Below, piece after piece: positions 1-6,426 of a stretch of DNA of 64,000 bases. Under the pieces are notes generated by a model. It ran no database searches and was not told the DNA's origin. It worked only from the letters and a program-made list of their open reading frames with translations. The position numbers and the translations under genes were made by a program. Each line of letters opens with the position of its first letter. Position 1 is the first letter of the stretch. Source of the DNA: an uncultured Prevotellaceae bacterium (GTDB lineage: Bacteria; Bacteroidota; Bacteroidia; Bacteroidales; Bacteroidaceae); NCBI GenBank assembly GCA_900314655.1, contig OMWC01000014.1:1-64000 (forward strand), written 5' to 3'.

Positions 1-31
1 AAGGTAAGTGAAAAATCTGACATGGCAAAAT

Positions 32-56
32 CCTGAGCAACTTTTTGTTGCTCAGG
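32..56. terminator. Perfect hairpin upstream of the restriction-gene remnant
   Basis: A perfect 10-bp stem (32-41 paired with 47-56) closes on a five-T loop. No T-run follows on the plus strand, so it is either a weak terminator of a gene outside the window or an RNA structure element. Confidence 0.3.
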
Positions 57-80
57 TACTTATAAAGAAAGTTAAACTAA

Positions 81-290
81 AGTGCTGCGGAATTTAGGTT
101 GAAGACAAAATTTGCTAGGTTTATGCATAAGATAGCCAAATCTAGCCAAGATGCCACATCCAAAACTTTCCGTTTCGTCCCCTTCCAAGATTTCACTCGA
201 CCTTGGACGGATGCCGACCTCTACGCAAAGTACAACCTGACGGATGAGGAAATACAGTTCATTGAGTCGATGATTAAGCCTATGGAATAA
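81..290 (+). pseudogene. C-terminal remnant of a restriction-modification methylase-like gene
   Basis: The frame opens after a stop at 78-80 and encodes about 70 residues. They end in a stretch (LYAKYNLTDEEIQFIESMI, then KPME) that I recognise as typical of the extreme C-terminus of large Eco57I-type or related N6-adenine restriction-modification proteins in Bacteroidota. No start codon with a ribosome site and no catalytic domain precede it, so this reads as the tail of a truncated gene. The family call rests on recognition of this tail only. It could instead be a small standalone protein starting at the TTG at 99. Confidence 0.45.
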
Positions 291-437
291 AATAAAATGG
301 TCTCCTCTCACAAGGTTTTTTATGGTGGAAAAGGTTGGTATCGTAATAACGTTATGTGAACAGAGAACTGGCCGCGTTCACGCGTTAACAAGCTCGGTAA
401 CAAATAAAGAATGACTATCAGAAATCAAAAAGAGCGT

Positions 438-1175
438 TCACAAATTAGCCGTGAATTTGCATCTCGGATAATTTTGACACCCCAGGAACTCACCATACCT
501 CCCCTCGCGGACAATAACCTTCCCCCCACAACGCGGGCATATTCTATTAGCGATAAGATTCTCACTTCTGTTTGCTGTATCCTTCACGGACTTAATGTGT
601 TTTCTCTGCTGCGCTTTGTCCTCCACGAAAATCTCCCGCAACTTATTAACAATCTCTTGGACCTCCACATCATTGAATACAGGACGAGTGTATTTGCGAA
701 TAAAACGACGTAAAGACCACATCTTAATGACATTAGCTGTAGTTCCACATTTTAAAGTGACACCAGATAAAAACACCACTACGGGAATAAAGAACGAGTT
801 TGAAATATTTAGATACTGGTGTAATGCTTTCGTATGGGCACAATTCTGCAAGACAGGGTTATAGAACTTATATTTCCTTCCATACATATTCTTAATCCAA
901 TACTGCTGTTCATCATTTCCGAAGATCCAACCTTTGTAATTCTTCGTTTCTATAACAAAGATGCCAAAAGGCGAAACCACCACATGGTCTATCTGTGTGG
1001 TGTGTCCTCCAACTTCTACATAGACATCGTTAAAGATATAATAATCATTCGAAAGTGTACGCAAGATAAAAGCCACAACCTTCTCTCCAAATAATCCCTT
1101 AACATAAGGAGTTCTTAGAGCCAATATCAGTAGCATAGCTACCAATACGCTTGCACAAATAATCTCTTTCGACAT
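438..1175 (-). CDS. NERD-domain protein with C-terminal topoisomerase-type zinc ribbon
   Basis: The protein has about 245 residues. An N-terminal membrane segment is followed by a NERD (nuclease-related) domain with the acidic QIDHVVVS strand and the ETK motif expected of a PD-(D/E)XK-like fold. It ends in a zinc ribbon (CPRCGG, then CQNYPRCKF) of the kind at topoisomerase I C-termini. The frame is open to 1232, but a TATATTTG promoter at 1222-1229 leaves the ATG at 1175 as the only sensible start. Such proteins are presumed DNA-processing enzymes, but their function is not established. Its neighbours are toxin-antitoxin and restriction remnants, which fits an accessory or defence setting. 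Confidence 0.8.
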   Translation of the reverse strand: MSKEIICASVLVAMLLILALRTPYVKGLFGEKVVAFILRTLSNDYYIFNDVYVEVGGHTTQIDHVVVSPFGIFVIETKNYKGWIFGNDEQQYWIKNMYGRKYKFYNPVLQNCAHTKALHQYLNISNSFFIPVVVFLSGVTLKCGTTANVIKMWSLRRFIRKYTRPVFNDVEVQEIVNKLREIFVEDKAQQRKHIKSVKDTANRSENLIANRICPRCGGKVIVREGRYGEFLGCQNYPRCKFTANL

Positions 1176-1221
1176 ATAGAAACTACGATAACTATCTTCC
1201 AGATATTTCCAATACTCGCTG

Positions 1222-1229
1222 CAAATATA
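1222..1229 (-). promoter_or_regulatory. -7 promoter element of the NERD gene
   Basis: TATATTTG on the minus strand matches the Bacteroidota -7 consensus TAnnTTTG. It lies about 46 bp upstream of the ATG at 1175 and rules out the longer start at 1232. Confidence 0.6.
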
Positions 1230-1279
1230 CAAAACTATCTGTTCACATAGAAGATATTTGCAGATGACAATGAGATAGG

Positions 1280-1690
1280 CTACTGTCCATTCAGCACTTT
1301 GATGAATTCATCGATGTCAATCACATCAATGATGGGAAACGGGGTTCGCTTCAGTACATCGTAATGATGGTCTTGTGTGACGATATAGCGGGCATTGGCC
1401 TTGAAGGCACAATCAACAAACTTGTCATCATCAGGATCGGCTGTGATGAGGCGAAGATGATAATACACCTGTATCATCCTGGTATTTGGCAGGTCGAGGA
1501 TTGCTGAGATTACATTCGACGCAATCTCTGGTCCGACTTTCTTGATAAGGATTTCCTCGTATTCAGCCAGAATCTCATTGGATATGCACAAAGTATAATT
1601 CCCCTCAACGAAATTTCGCCAAACGGAATAATAGGGACTACGACGCGAAAGCGACATAATCAGGCAATTGGTATCAAGGACGATGTTCAT
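1280..1690 (-). CDS. PIN-domain toxin ribonuclease of a toxin-antitoxin pair
   Basis: This 136-residue protein has PIN-domain acidic residues in order: VLDTNCLIMSL at the N-terminus, a central glutamate (EILAEYEEIL), and TADPDDDKFVDCA near the C-terminus. It matches the putative toxin PIN family (COG1569) in length and layout. PIN toxins are Mg-dependent RNases that usually cleave tRNA or mRNA. The ATG overlaps the antitoxin stop in an ATGA, so the two are translationally coupled. The RNA target cannot be told from sequence. Confidence 0.85.
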   Translation of the reverse strand: MNIVLDTNCLIMSLSRRSPYYSVWRNFVEGNYTLCISNEILAEYEEILIKKVGPEIASNVISAILDLPNTRMIQVYYHLRLITADPDDDKFVDCAFKANARYIVTQDHHYDVLKRTPFPIIDVIDIDEFIKVLNGQ

Positions 1691-1920
1691 TGCTTGTATG
1701 GAGTGCGCATGTGTTCATGTTTCCACTCTTCTATTACGCTCTCATTGAGAACACCTTCATCCCAAAGACGGTCGAGAGCATCCTCTGCGCGCTTGGCAAA
1801 ATACTGGCCGAGCATACGGCGGATGTCCTGCATCTCCGCCTCAGTAGAAACACGCGACACCATTTCCAGCATTTCTATCTGGAAAGGGGTGAACGGCTTT
1901 GATTGTACTGCTGCTTCCAT
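1687..1920 (-). CDS. Antitoxin of the PIN toxin-antitoxin pair
   Basis: This 77-residue, charged, probably helical protein ends in the ATGA overlap with the PIN toxin. No recognised DNA-binding fold is evident by eye. Length, position directly upstream of a PIN gene, and coupling are the reasons for the call. Homologous Bacteroidota genes are usually annotated as hypothetical proteins next to COG1569 toxins. As in most such modules it would be expected to bind the toxin and its own promoter. Confidence 0.7.
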   Translation of the reverse strand: MEAAVQSKPFTPFQIEMLEMVSRVSTEAEMQDIRRMLGQYFAKRAEDALDRLWDEGVLNESVIEEWKHEHMRTPYKQ

Positions 1921-1944
1921 GAATCAATAGGTTTTAATCCGTTG

Positions 1945-1976
1945 CAAATATACGACAAATAACTTAAACAAACAAA
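1945..1976 (-). promoter_or_regulatory. Promoter of the PIN toxin-antitoxin operon
   Basis: On the minus strand TATATTTG (1945-1952) lies 20 bp from a TTTG (1973-1976), which is the Bacteroidota -7/-33 arrangement. It sits 25 bp upstream of the antitoxin ATG. Confidence 0.6.
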
Positions 1977-2048
1977 TTTTGGAGCAGCGAATGCTAAAAT
2001 AATGCTTGTATTATTTGTTGACGATATACACACAACCATCAAATATGA

Positions 2049-2100
2049 GTCAGCAGGACTGGTTTTTGATTTCAGGAAGTGAAACTGCTGCTACGACATC
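2049..2100 (+). repeat. About 50-bp dispersed repeat, copy 1
   Basis: This segment (core TCAGCAGGACTGGTTTTTGA, then GAAACTGCTGCTACGACATC) recurs at 2361-2411 and 6143-6194 in the same orientation with few mismatches. Copies 1 and 2 flank the 2101-2360 repeat segment. The first half contains a short AGACTGGTTCTTGATTCC-like stretch that is conserved in all three copies. Confidence 0.75.
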
Positions 2101-2121
2101 AGGAGCGCAAAATAATTATAA

Positions 2122-2262
2122 ATAGGTGTGGTGTCTTCAAAGTGTTTCAGAAGAATAAAACACTTCACGAAATAATGTAACTTGCATTATAGTAAGGGGT
2201 TGTGGTGAAGGGTAAAAAACTACCCCTCCCCATCCCTCCCGAGGGAGGGAGCCTGTACACAT
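2122..2262 (+). repeat. Left end of the mosaic repeat element (partial copy)
   Basis: The segment from the AGTGTTTCAGAA block through GGTGAAGGGT (2204-2213) to the GC-rich palindrome CCCTCCCGAGGGAGGG is nearly the same as 36737-36866. The right-hand half is not adjacent. A matching right end occurs only at 4796-4866, beyond hipBA. The rest of the 1921-2508 gap contains two 50-bp repeats and the hipB promoter, with no gene seen. Confidence 0.7.
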
Positions 2263-2360
2263 AGAACAAAAAGTCCACCCTGAAGAAAAAGACCCCCACC
2301 TAATTGCTTTTCCCTTCGGCCAGCGACCGTTGGTTCCTCCCTGTCTTGGGAGGACTTTCT

Positions 2361-2411
2361 GAATCAACAAGACTGGTTCTTGATTCCATAAAGTGAAACT
2401 GCTACGACATC
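2361..2411 (+). repeat. About 50-bp dispersed repeat, copy 2
   Basis: Second copy of the AAGACTGGTTCTTGATTCC family, ending GCTACGACATC. It lies just upstream of the hipBA promoter. Confidence 0.75.
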
Positions 2412-2446
2412 AACTATCACATAACTTAAAAATACATTGCAATAAA

Positions 2447-2478
2447 TTTGGATATTTCAAAAGTTATGTATATATTTG
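2447..2478 (+). promoter_or_regulatory. hipBA promoter
   Basis: TTTG (2447-2450) and TATATTTG (2471-2478) are separated by exactly 20 bp. Transcription would begin near 2485, so the ATG at 2509 is the first usable start for hipB. HipB-type regulators commonly bind their own promoter, but no clear operator palindrome was identified. Confidence 0.65.
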
Positions 2479-2508
2479 CGCCATAATTTAAGATATATCT
2501 ATAGTTAT

Positions 2509-2847
2509 ATGGATTTGTATATACAAACAAATGCCGCAATTATGCGACAGATCGGTTCAAAATTAAAGGAACTGAGGATTGAAAAGAATATGAAACAGAA
2601 GGAGCTTGCCGAAGCGGCAGGAGTCTCCGTGTTTACTATCAGTTCCATTGAAAATGGCAAGACGATCTCCTTGCTTACTGTCATACAGTTGTTAAGAGCC
2701 CTTGAGCATTTAGACTATCTTGATTCCTTCTTCCAAGAAGAGTCTATAAGTCCTGTTGCATACGCAAAACTGATGAAGAATAATAAAAAGAAAGAAAGAG
2801 TGAAGTCATCGACAAGCATTATAAATAGCAAAGATTCTGAATGGTAA
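2509..2847 (+). CDS. hipB: HipB-like XRE-family antitoxin/repressor
   Basis: The 112-residue protein carries an XRE helix-turn-helix at about residues 12-70 (IGSKLKELRIEKNMKQKELA, then AGVSVFTISSIENGK). A basic C-terminal tail (KKKERVK) follows. HipB is the DNA-binding antitoxin of the HipBA module and holds the kinase HipA inactive. The ATG at 2509 was chosen because the -7 element ends at 2478. Its stop overlaps the start of hipA by seven bases. Confidence 0.85.
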   Translation: MDLYIQTNAAIMRQIGSKLKELRIEKNMKQKELAEAAGVSVFTISSIENGKTISLLTVIQLLRALEHLDYLDSFFQEESISPVAYAKLMKNNKKKERVKSSTSIINSKDSEW

Positions 2848-4121
2848 CGTTAGCTTATATCAATATTTGGGGGCAAAGAGCTGGAGTCGTGATGTGGAAT
2901 GAGAACACCGAGTCTGCCGTATTTGAATATGAACCGTCTTTTGAGAGATTGGGCTTAAATTTGTCACCAATCTTGATGCCTTTGAATCCACATCGTTCAT
3001 ATCAGTTTACATCCATATCAAAGGATACTTTCATGGGATTACCAGGACTATTGGCCGACGCCCTGCCCGATGCATATGGTAAGGCTCTGCTTGACAGATG
3101 GCTGGCAACTATTGGAAGATCTTTTGCCAATCCTGTTGAACGTCTGTGCTATCAAGGTAAAAGAAGTATGGGCGCATTGGAGTTTGAACCCGCACAGGAC
3201 ACTTTTTTGGAAAAGGACACAAGGATAGAGATAGACTCCCTTGTGGAGATGGCACGCGAGGCTCTGAATCAGAAATCTAAGCTTGATACGAACCTCAGCC
3301 AAGACCGAAAAGAAGCTCTTATCAACATTATCAAGGTGGGTACTTCTGCTGGTGGACAGAGAGCTAAAGCCGTCATTGCCTATAATGAAAAGACACAGGA
3401 AGTTCGTTCTGGACAAATAGATGCACCAGAGGGTTTTGAACACTGGTTGTTGAAACTGGACGGAGTGACTAATCAAGAACTGGGAGACCCAAAGTTTTAT
3501 GGTTTAATTGAATATGCCTATTACCTGATGGCAAAGGATGCAGGAATAGAGATGATGCCTTGCAGGATTCTTCCTGAAAATGGAAGGTCGCATTTCATGA
3601 CTAAGCGATTTGACCGTGTTGGAGGGAAGGGAAAGTTGCACATGCAGACACTTTGTGGCATAGCTCACTATGATTACAAGATGTTAAGGGCTTATTCATA
3701 TGAACAGGCCTTTCTGGTAATGCGACAGTTAAGGTTGCCTTATTTTCAGGCAGAAGAGATGTTTAGAAGAATGATATTCAATGTGGTGGCAAGGAATCAG
3801 GATGACCACACTAAAAACATTACTTTCTTAATGGACAAGACAGGGAAATGGAGACTATCACCGGCGTATGATATATCGTGGTCGTATAATCCTGAAGGCA
3901 AATGGACATCGCAGCATCAGATGTCAATCAATAATAAATGGTCGGATTTTACAATGGATGATCTTTTGACTGTGGCATCTTCTATGAATATAAAGTTTCC
4001 TCGCGAGATTATAGAAAAGACGATTGACGTCGTTGCGCACTGGCCAGTTTATGCTGCGTCGTTAGGAATTCCGAAAGATACAATAGAGGTTATTAATTCT
4101 ACCTTAATTACTCATCTTTAA
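2841..4121 (+). CDS. hipA: HipA-type serine/threonine kinase toxin
   Basis: At 426 residues this is a full-length HipA with the N-terminal subdomain and C-terminal kinase core. Visible motifs are the glycine/serine loop VGTSAGGQRAKAV (about residues 167-179), the catalytic ARNQDDHTKNI, and the metal-binding SPAYDISW. HipA kinases arrest growth by phosphorylating translation factors such as aminoacyl-tRNA synthetases in studied species; the substrate here is unknown. Base composition is more AT-rich than the housekeeping genes, and repeat segments lie on both sides, which suggests horizontal gain. All catalytic residues seem present, so it is probably active. Confidence 0.9.
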   Translation: MVTLAYINIWGQRAGVVMWNENTESAVFEYEPSFERLGLNLSPILMPLNPHRSYQFTSISKDTFMGLPGLLADALPDAYGKALLDRWLATIGRSFANPVERLCYQGKRSMGALEFEPAQDTFLEKDTRIEIDSLVEMAREALNQKSKLDTNLSQDRKEALINIIKVGTSAGGQRAKAVIAYNEKTQEVRSGQIDAPEGFEHWLLKLDGVTNQELGDPKFYGLIEYAYYLMAKDAGIEMMPCRILPENGRSHFMTKRFDRVGGKGKLHMQTLCGIAHYDYKMLRAYSYEQAFLVMRQLRLPYFQAEEMFRRMIFNVVARNQDDHTKNITFLMDKTGKWRLSPAYDISWSYNPEGKWTSQHQMSINNKWSDFTMDDLLTVASSMNIKFPREIIEKTIDVVAHWPVYAASLGIPKDTIEVINSTLITHL

Positions 4122-4216
4122 AATAGCCATGCATCATCTACAACCTAACACCACCTTGCAAGATGGCAGATGCCGGTTCCTGAACATCACAATTCTCTGT
4201 TTACAACCCAAAAAAA

Positions 4217-4282
4217 ACATACATCATACATAAAAACCTCCAAATCGCCTGTGTTTATGGGCGATTTGGCGTATGTATGTTT
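4217..4282. repeat. Large nested inverted repeat with ACATACAT arms
   Basis: An inner stem (CCAAATCGCC at 4240-4249 with GGCGATTTGG at 4260-4269) lies between outer arms AAACATACAT and ATGTATGTTT. It begins a 400-bp stretch in which AAACATACAT-like words recur in both orientations. Confidence 0.6.
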
Positions 4283-4341
4283 GTTTTAAACATACATGAA
4301 CATACATTCATGCGACCAGCAGTTTCCGTAGTTTTAAAGCC

Positions 4342-4407
4342 AGAAACTAATAGTTTTTCCTATAGAAACTAACAGTTTTTCCCATAAAAACCGTTAGTTT
4401 CGCCCAT
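4342..4407 (+). repeat. Three tandem 22-bp repeats
   Basis: Units at 4342-4363, 4364-4385 and 4386-4407 have the form AGAAACTAAYAG followed by TTTTTCCYAT. The third is more diverged. The sequence differs from the ATCAT array downstream, but the period is the same. Confidence 0.65.
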
Positions 4408-4453
4408 TAAACTGAACGCGAAAAATAATCAGGAGTGAGCCGCCTGCCATCCG

Positions 4454-4489
4454 CATAAACCTACATTCATGAACGTATGTAGGTTTATG
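4454..4489. repeat. Perfect 13-bp inverted repeat
   Basis: CATAAACCTACAT (4454-4466) and ATGTAGGTTTATG (4477-4489) flank a 10-nt spacer. It belongs to the ACATACAT-rich region between hipA and the LytTR gene. No coding sequence was seen in 4122-5213. Confidence 0.6.
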
Positions 4490-4643
4490 TATGTTTTTGA
4501 CAAACATACATTGCTGGCAACCCCATTGTTTAAAGGGCTTCTCAGGATTTTTATGTAGGATGTATGTTTTAGTCTTAGCACAAAAGATATTTGAATAATT
4601 TAGCATTAATTACTCAGTTTTTTCTAGATAATTCTTTTCATCC

Positions 4644-4731
4644 GATGATACTTTGACCTCCGTTCGATGATACTTTGAAGGGCAACGGATGATGTTTTGC
4701 ACTCCTTCCGATGATGTTTTGATTCGCCGAT
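4644..4731 (-). repeat. 22-bp-period ATCAT array, locus 1 (four units)
   Basis: The word GATGAT starts at 4644, 4666, 4688 and 4710, exactly 22 bp apart, each followed by RYTTTG. Read on the minus strand the units start ATCATC and end YCAAANY, the same pattern as at 37,072 and 58,518. Confidence 0.75.
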
Positions 4732-4781
4732 GTGGAAGACTGTACAAAAAAAGTGAAAGCAAACCAAACTTTTAGAATCCG

Positions 4782-4866
4782 CTCCCTCTCTCAGGGGGAT
4801 GGAAGGGCGCGGCTCAGAACCCTTCACCGTAAAACGTTGAGGGGCAAACTGTTGTGAGATATTGTG
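4782..4866 (+). repeat. Right end of the mosaic repeat element (partial copy)
   Basis: A GC-rich block is followed by AACCCTTCACCGTAAA, which is also present at 37,332 and 58,723. AACCCTTCACC is the reverse complement of the left-end word GGTGAAGGGTT. Confidence 0.65.
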
Positions 4867-5088
4867 AATGGTTCAAAAAGTATTCAACAGTGAAATAATA
4901 TATATGGCAAAGTGGAAAATTCAGACGAGTTGTTGAGTGTATGCGAAAAATAGAGCGTGTGCTGGGGCAAGGGGGGCTTTGAAGTTTAAATGACCAAATG
5001 AATGCATGCCAAATAACCAAATATAAAGTCTCTAAACAACCCAACAAATTATAGCCAAATAGCTAAATTGAGTTAAAAGATGATTGTC

Positions 5089-5119
5089 ATTTCGTACAGC
5101 CAAGCTGGGATTTCGTACA
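5089..5119 (+). promoter_or_regulatory. Direct-repeat operator, probable LytTR binding site
   Basis: ATTTCGTACA occurs at 5089-5098 and again, identically, at 5110-5119: a 21-bp step, two helical turns. It lies just upstream of the -33 element of a LytTR gene. Paired short direct repeats about two turns apart are how LytTR proteins are known to bind DNA, so autoregulation is inferred. Confidence 0.6.
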
Positions 5120-5134
5120 AATGGCGGGGAATTG

Positions 5135-5166
5135 TTTGGAGGGGCGGGAGAAATAGAGTATATTTG
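5135..5166 (+). promoter_or_regulatory. Promoter of the LytTR / metalloprotease pair
   Basis: TTTG (5135-5138) and TATATTTG (5159-5166) are spaced by 20 bp, about 48 bp upstream of the ATG at 5214. Confidence 0.65.
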
Positions 5167-5213
5167 CACCGTGACAACGTTGAGACATTCTTTTCGAAAA
5201 GAGATCATACTGA

Positions 5214-5462
5214 ATGGGTAATAAAGTTCTAATCATATCAAATAGCAATGAACTGGTGCGGATTGTGCCAGCACGGGTCGTGTATGTTGCTTCGGATGGC
5301 AACTATTCCACGTTTATGCTGCACGACAAGACGGAACAGGTGTTCACGATGAACCTGGCGCATTGCCAGCAGGTGATGGAGCGGCAACTGGGATCGGCAG
5401 CTTCGGTATTCCTGCGCATTGGAAAGTCGCTTTATGAGGAGGGATTAATTACCTTAATATAA
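5214..5462 (+). CDS. Short LytTR DNA-binding protein, probably truncated at the C-terminus
   Basis: This 82-residue protein consists only of a LytTR-like domain: IVPARVVYVASDGNYSTFML, a helix with MNLAHCQQVME, then FLRIGKSL. LytTR domains normally continue about 30 residues past the conserved GKSL with another strand-helix unit. Here the frame ends 9 residues after it (YEEGLITLI). This may be a decayed regulator or a minimal DNA-binding fragment. The paired ATTTCGTACA repeats upstream suggest it once controlled, or still controls, its own promoter and the metalloprotease 30 bp downstream. Confidence 0.65.
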   Translation: MGNKVLIISNSNELVRIVPARVVYVASDGNYSTFMLHDKTEQVFTMNLAHCQQVMERQLGSAASVFLRIGKSLYEEGLITLI

Positions 5463-5494
5463 CACCCCCTGTGACTTATATAATAGACTGCATT

Positions 5495-6142
5495 ATGAGA
5501 TTAATTGAAACAAAAGTTTTGTGTGGCATCATGCTGCTGTGTTGTGCTATAACGCTAATTGGCTGTTCGGGAAAATCGGCTGACGGCAATGGCCAATGGG
5601 GGGACGACGTTATCTGCCTTTGCCCACCAACCATATATCTTCAGCCTTATGGGAACTTTACGAAAGAAGAAGCATCGAGGCTTGGGAAAGAGTTGGGAAA
5701 GCACCTGTTCGAAATGTTCGGCGCAGATTTCGATTGTGAAGCCCTCCCACCCTTGCCTTTGTCGGATTCTTTGATGAATAAGGCGAAAAGCAGGTATCGT
5801 GCAGACAAGATTATCAAGTCTTTATCCGCAAAAGCGAATGACCACAGCATCTATATTGGCCTCACCCATAAAGACATCTCGTGCAGCATCCGCGGCAATG
5901 CGGACTGGGGCGTGCAGGGACTCAGCCTGATTCCGGGAAAAGCCTGCGTGGTATCTACATTCCGGGTTAATGACCGGCATGACTTTTGGAAGGTAGCCTG
6001 TCATGAATTCATTCATACCTATTTCAATTATCACCATTGTCCCAAGGATGATCCCCGCTGTCTGATGCAAGATGCCAAGGGGCATCCCAACTATAAGAAC
6101 AAGAAAGGCTTGTGCCCTTATTGCCAAAGTGTGTTGAAATAA
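5495..6142 (+). CDS. Archaemetzincin-like zinc metalloprotease lipoprotein
   Basis: The ATG at 5495 gives 215 residues starting with a lipoprotein signal (lipobox LIGC, Cys24); a GTG at 5471 in frame is an alternative. The C-terminus has HEFIH at 170-174, a third zinc-ligand histidine at 180, Cys182, a CLM motif at 189-191 and CPYC at 207-210. This follows the archaemetzincin signature (HExxH, xxG, xxHC, C-x-M, CxxC). Two departures are visible: the conserved glycine after HExxH is Phe177, and the HC pair is shifted by an extra histidine. It is predicted to be membrane-anchored and exported. Substrate unknown. Confidence 0.75.
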   Translation: MRLIETKVLCGIMLLCCAITLIGCSGKSADGNGQWGDDVICLCPPTIYLQPYGNFTKEEASRLGKELGKHLFEMFGADFDCEALPPLPLSDSLMNKAKSRYRADKIIKSLSAKANDHSIYIGLTHKDISCSIRGNADWGVQGLSLIPGKACVVSTFRVNDRHDFWKVACHEFIHTYFNYHHCPKDDPRCLMQDAKGHPNYKNKKGLCPYCQSVLK

Positions 6143-6194
6143 GCATCAGCAAGACTGGTTCTTGATTCCAGGAAATGAAAACTGCTGCTGCGCA
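6143..6194 (+). repeat. About 50-bp dispersed repeat, copy 3
   Basis: Third copy of the family at 2049 and 2361 (AAGACTGGTTCTTGATTCC core). It begins right at the stop codon of the metalloprotease gene. Confidence 0.75.
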
Positions 6195-6239
6195 TAGCGG
6201 ATGGTGGCAAACGGAGAGACGGATAATATGAAAAATATT

Positions 6240-6280
6240 GGCAAGAAGGTGGCAACGTTACCACCTTCTTGCCTACTTTT
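6240..6280 (+). terminator. Strong intrinsic terminator
   Basis: A perfect 13-bp stem (6240-6252 with 6261-6273) is followed by TACTTTTTT. It ends the LytTR-metalloprotease unit. Confidence 0.85.
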
Positions 6281-6335
6281 TTGAACAAAGAAAGAAAATA
6301 ATGAGAGGAAATGTTGTTGATTCAAGAAAAATTCG

Positions 6336-6343
6336 TAAATTTG
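6336..6343 (+). promoter_or_regulatory. -7 promoter element of the fic gene
   Basis: TAAATTTG matches TAnnTTTG. It leaves an 80-nt leader before the ATG at 6427. Confidence 0.5.
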
Positions 6344-6426
6344 CGCCTGAGCAGTACAAAGTGTTAAATACAAGGAAATTCATGCCCTTGGTGAAATAAA
6401 ATTAACGCAATTAACATTAAAAGAAG

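Noticed and set aside
438..1232. Longer start of the NERD gene at 1232
   Set aside because: The -7 promoter element lies downstream of that start.
2137..2370. Small minus-strand protein in the hip upstream gap
   Set aside because: It consists of translated repeat sequence (SLPREGWGGVVF), so it is the GC-rich palindrome and not a gene.
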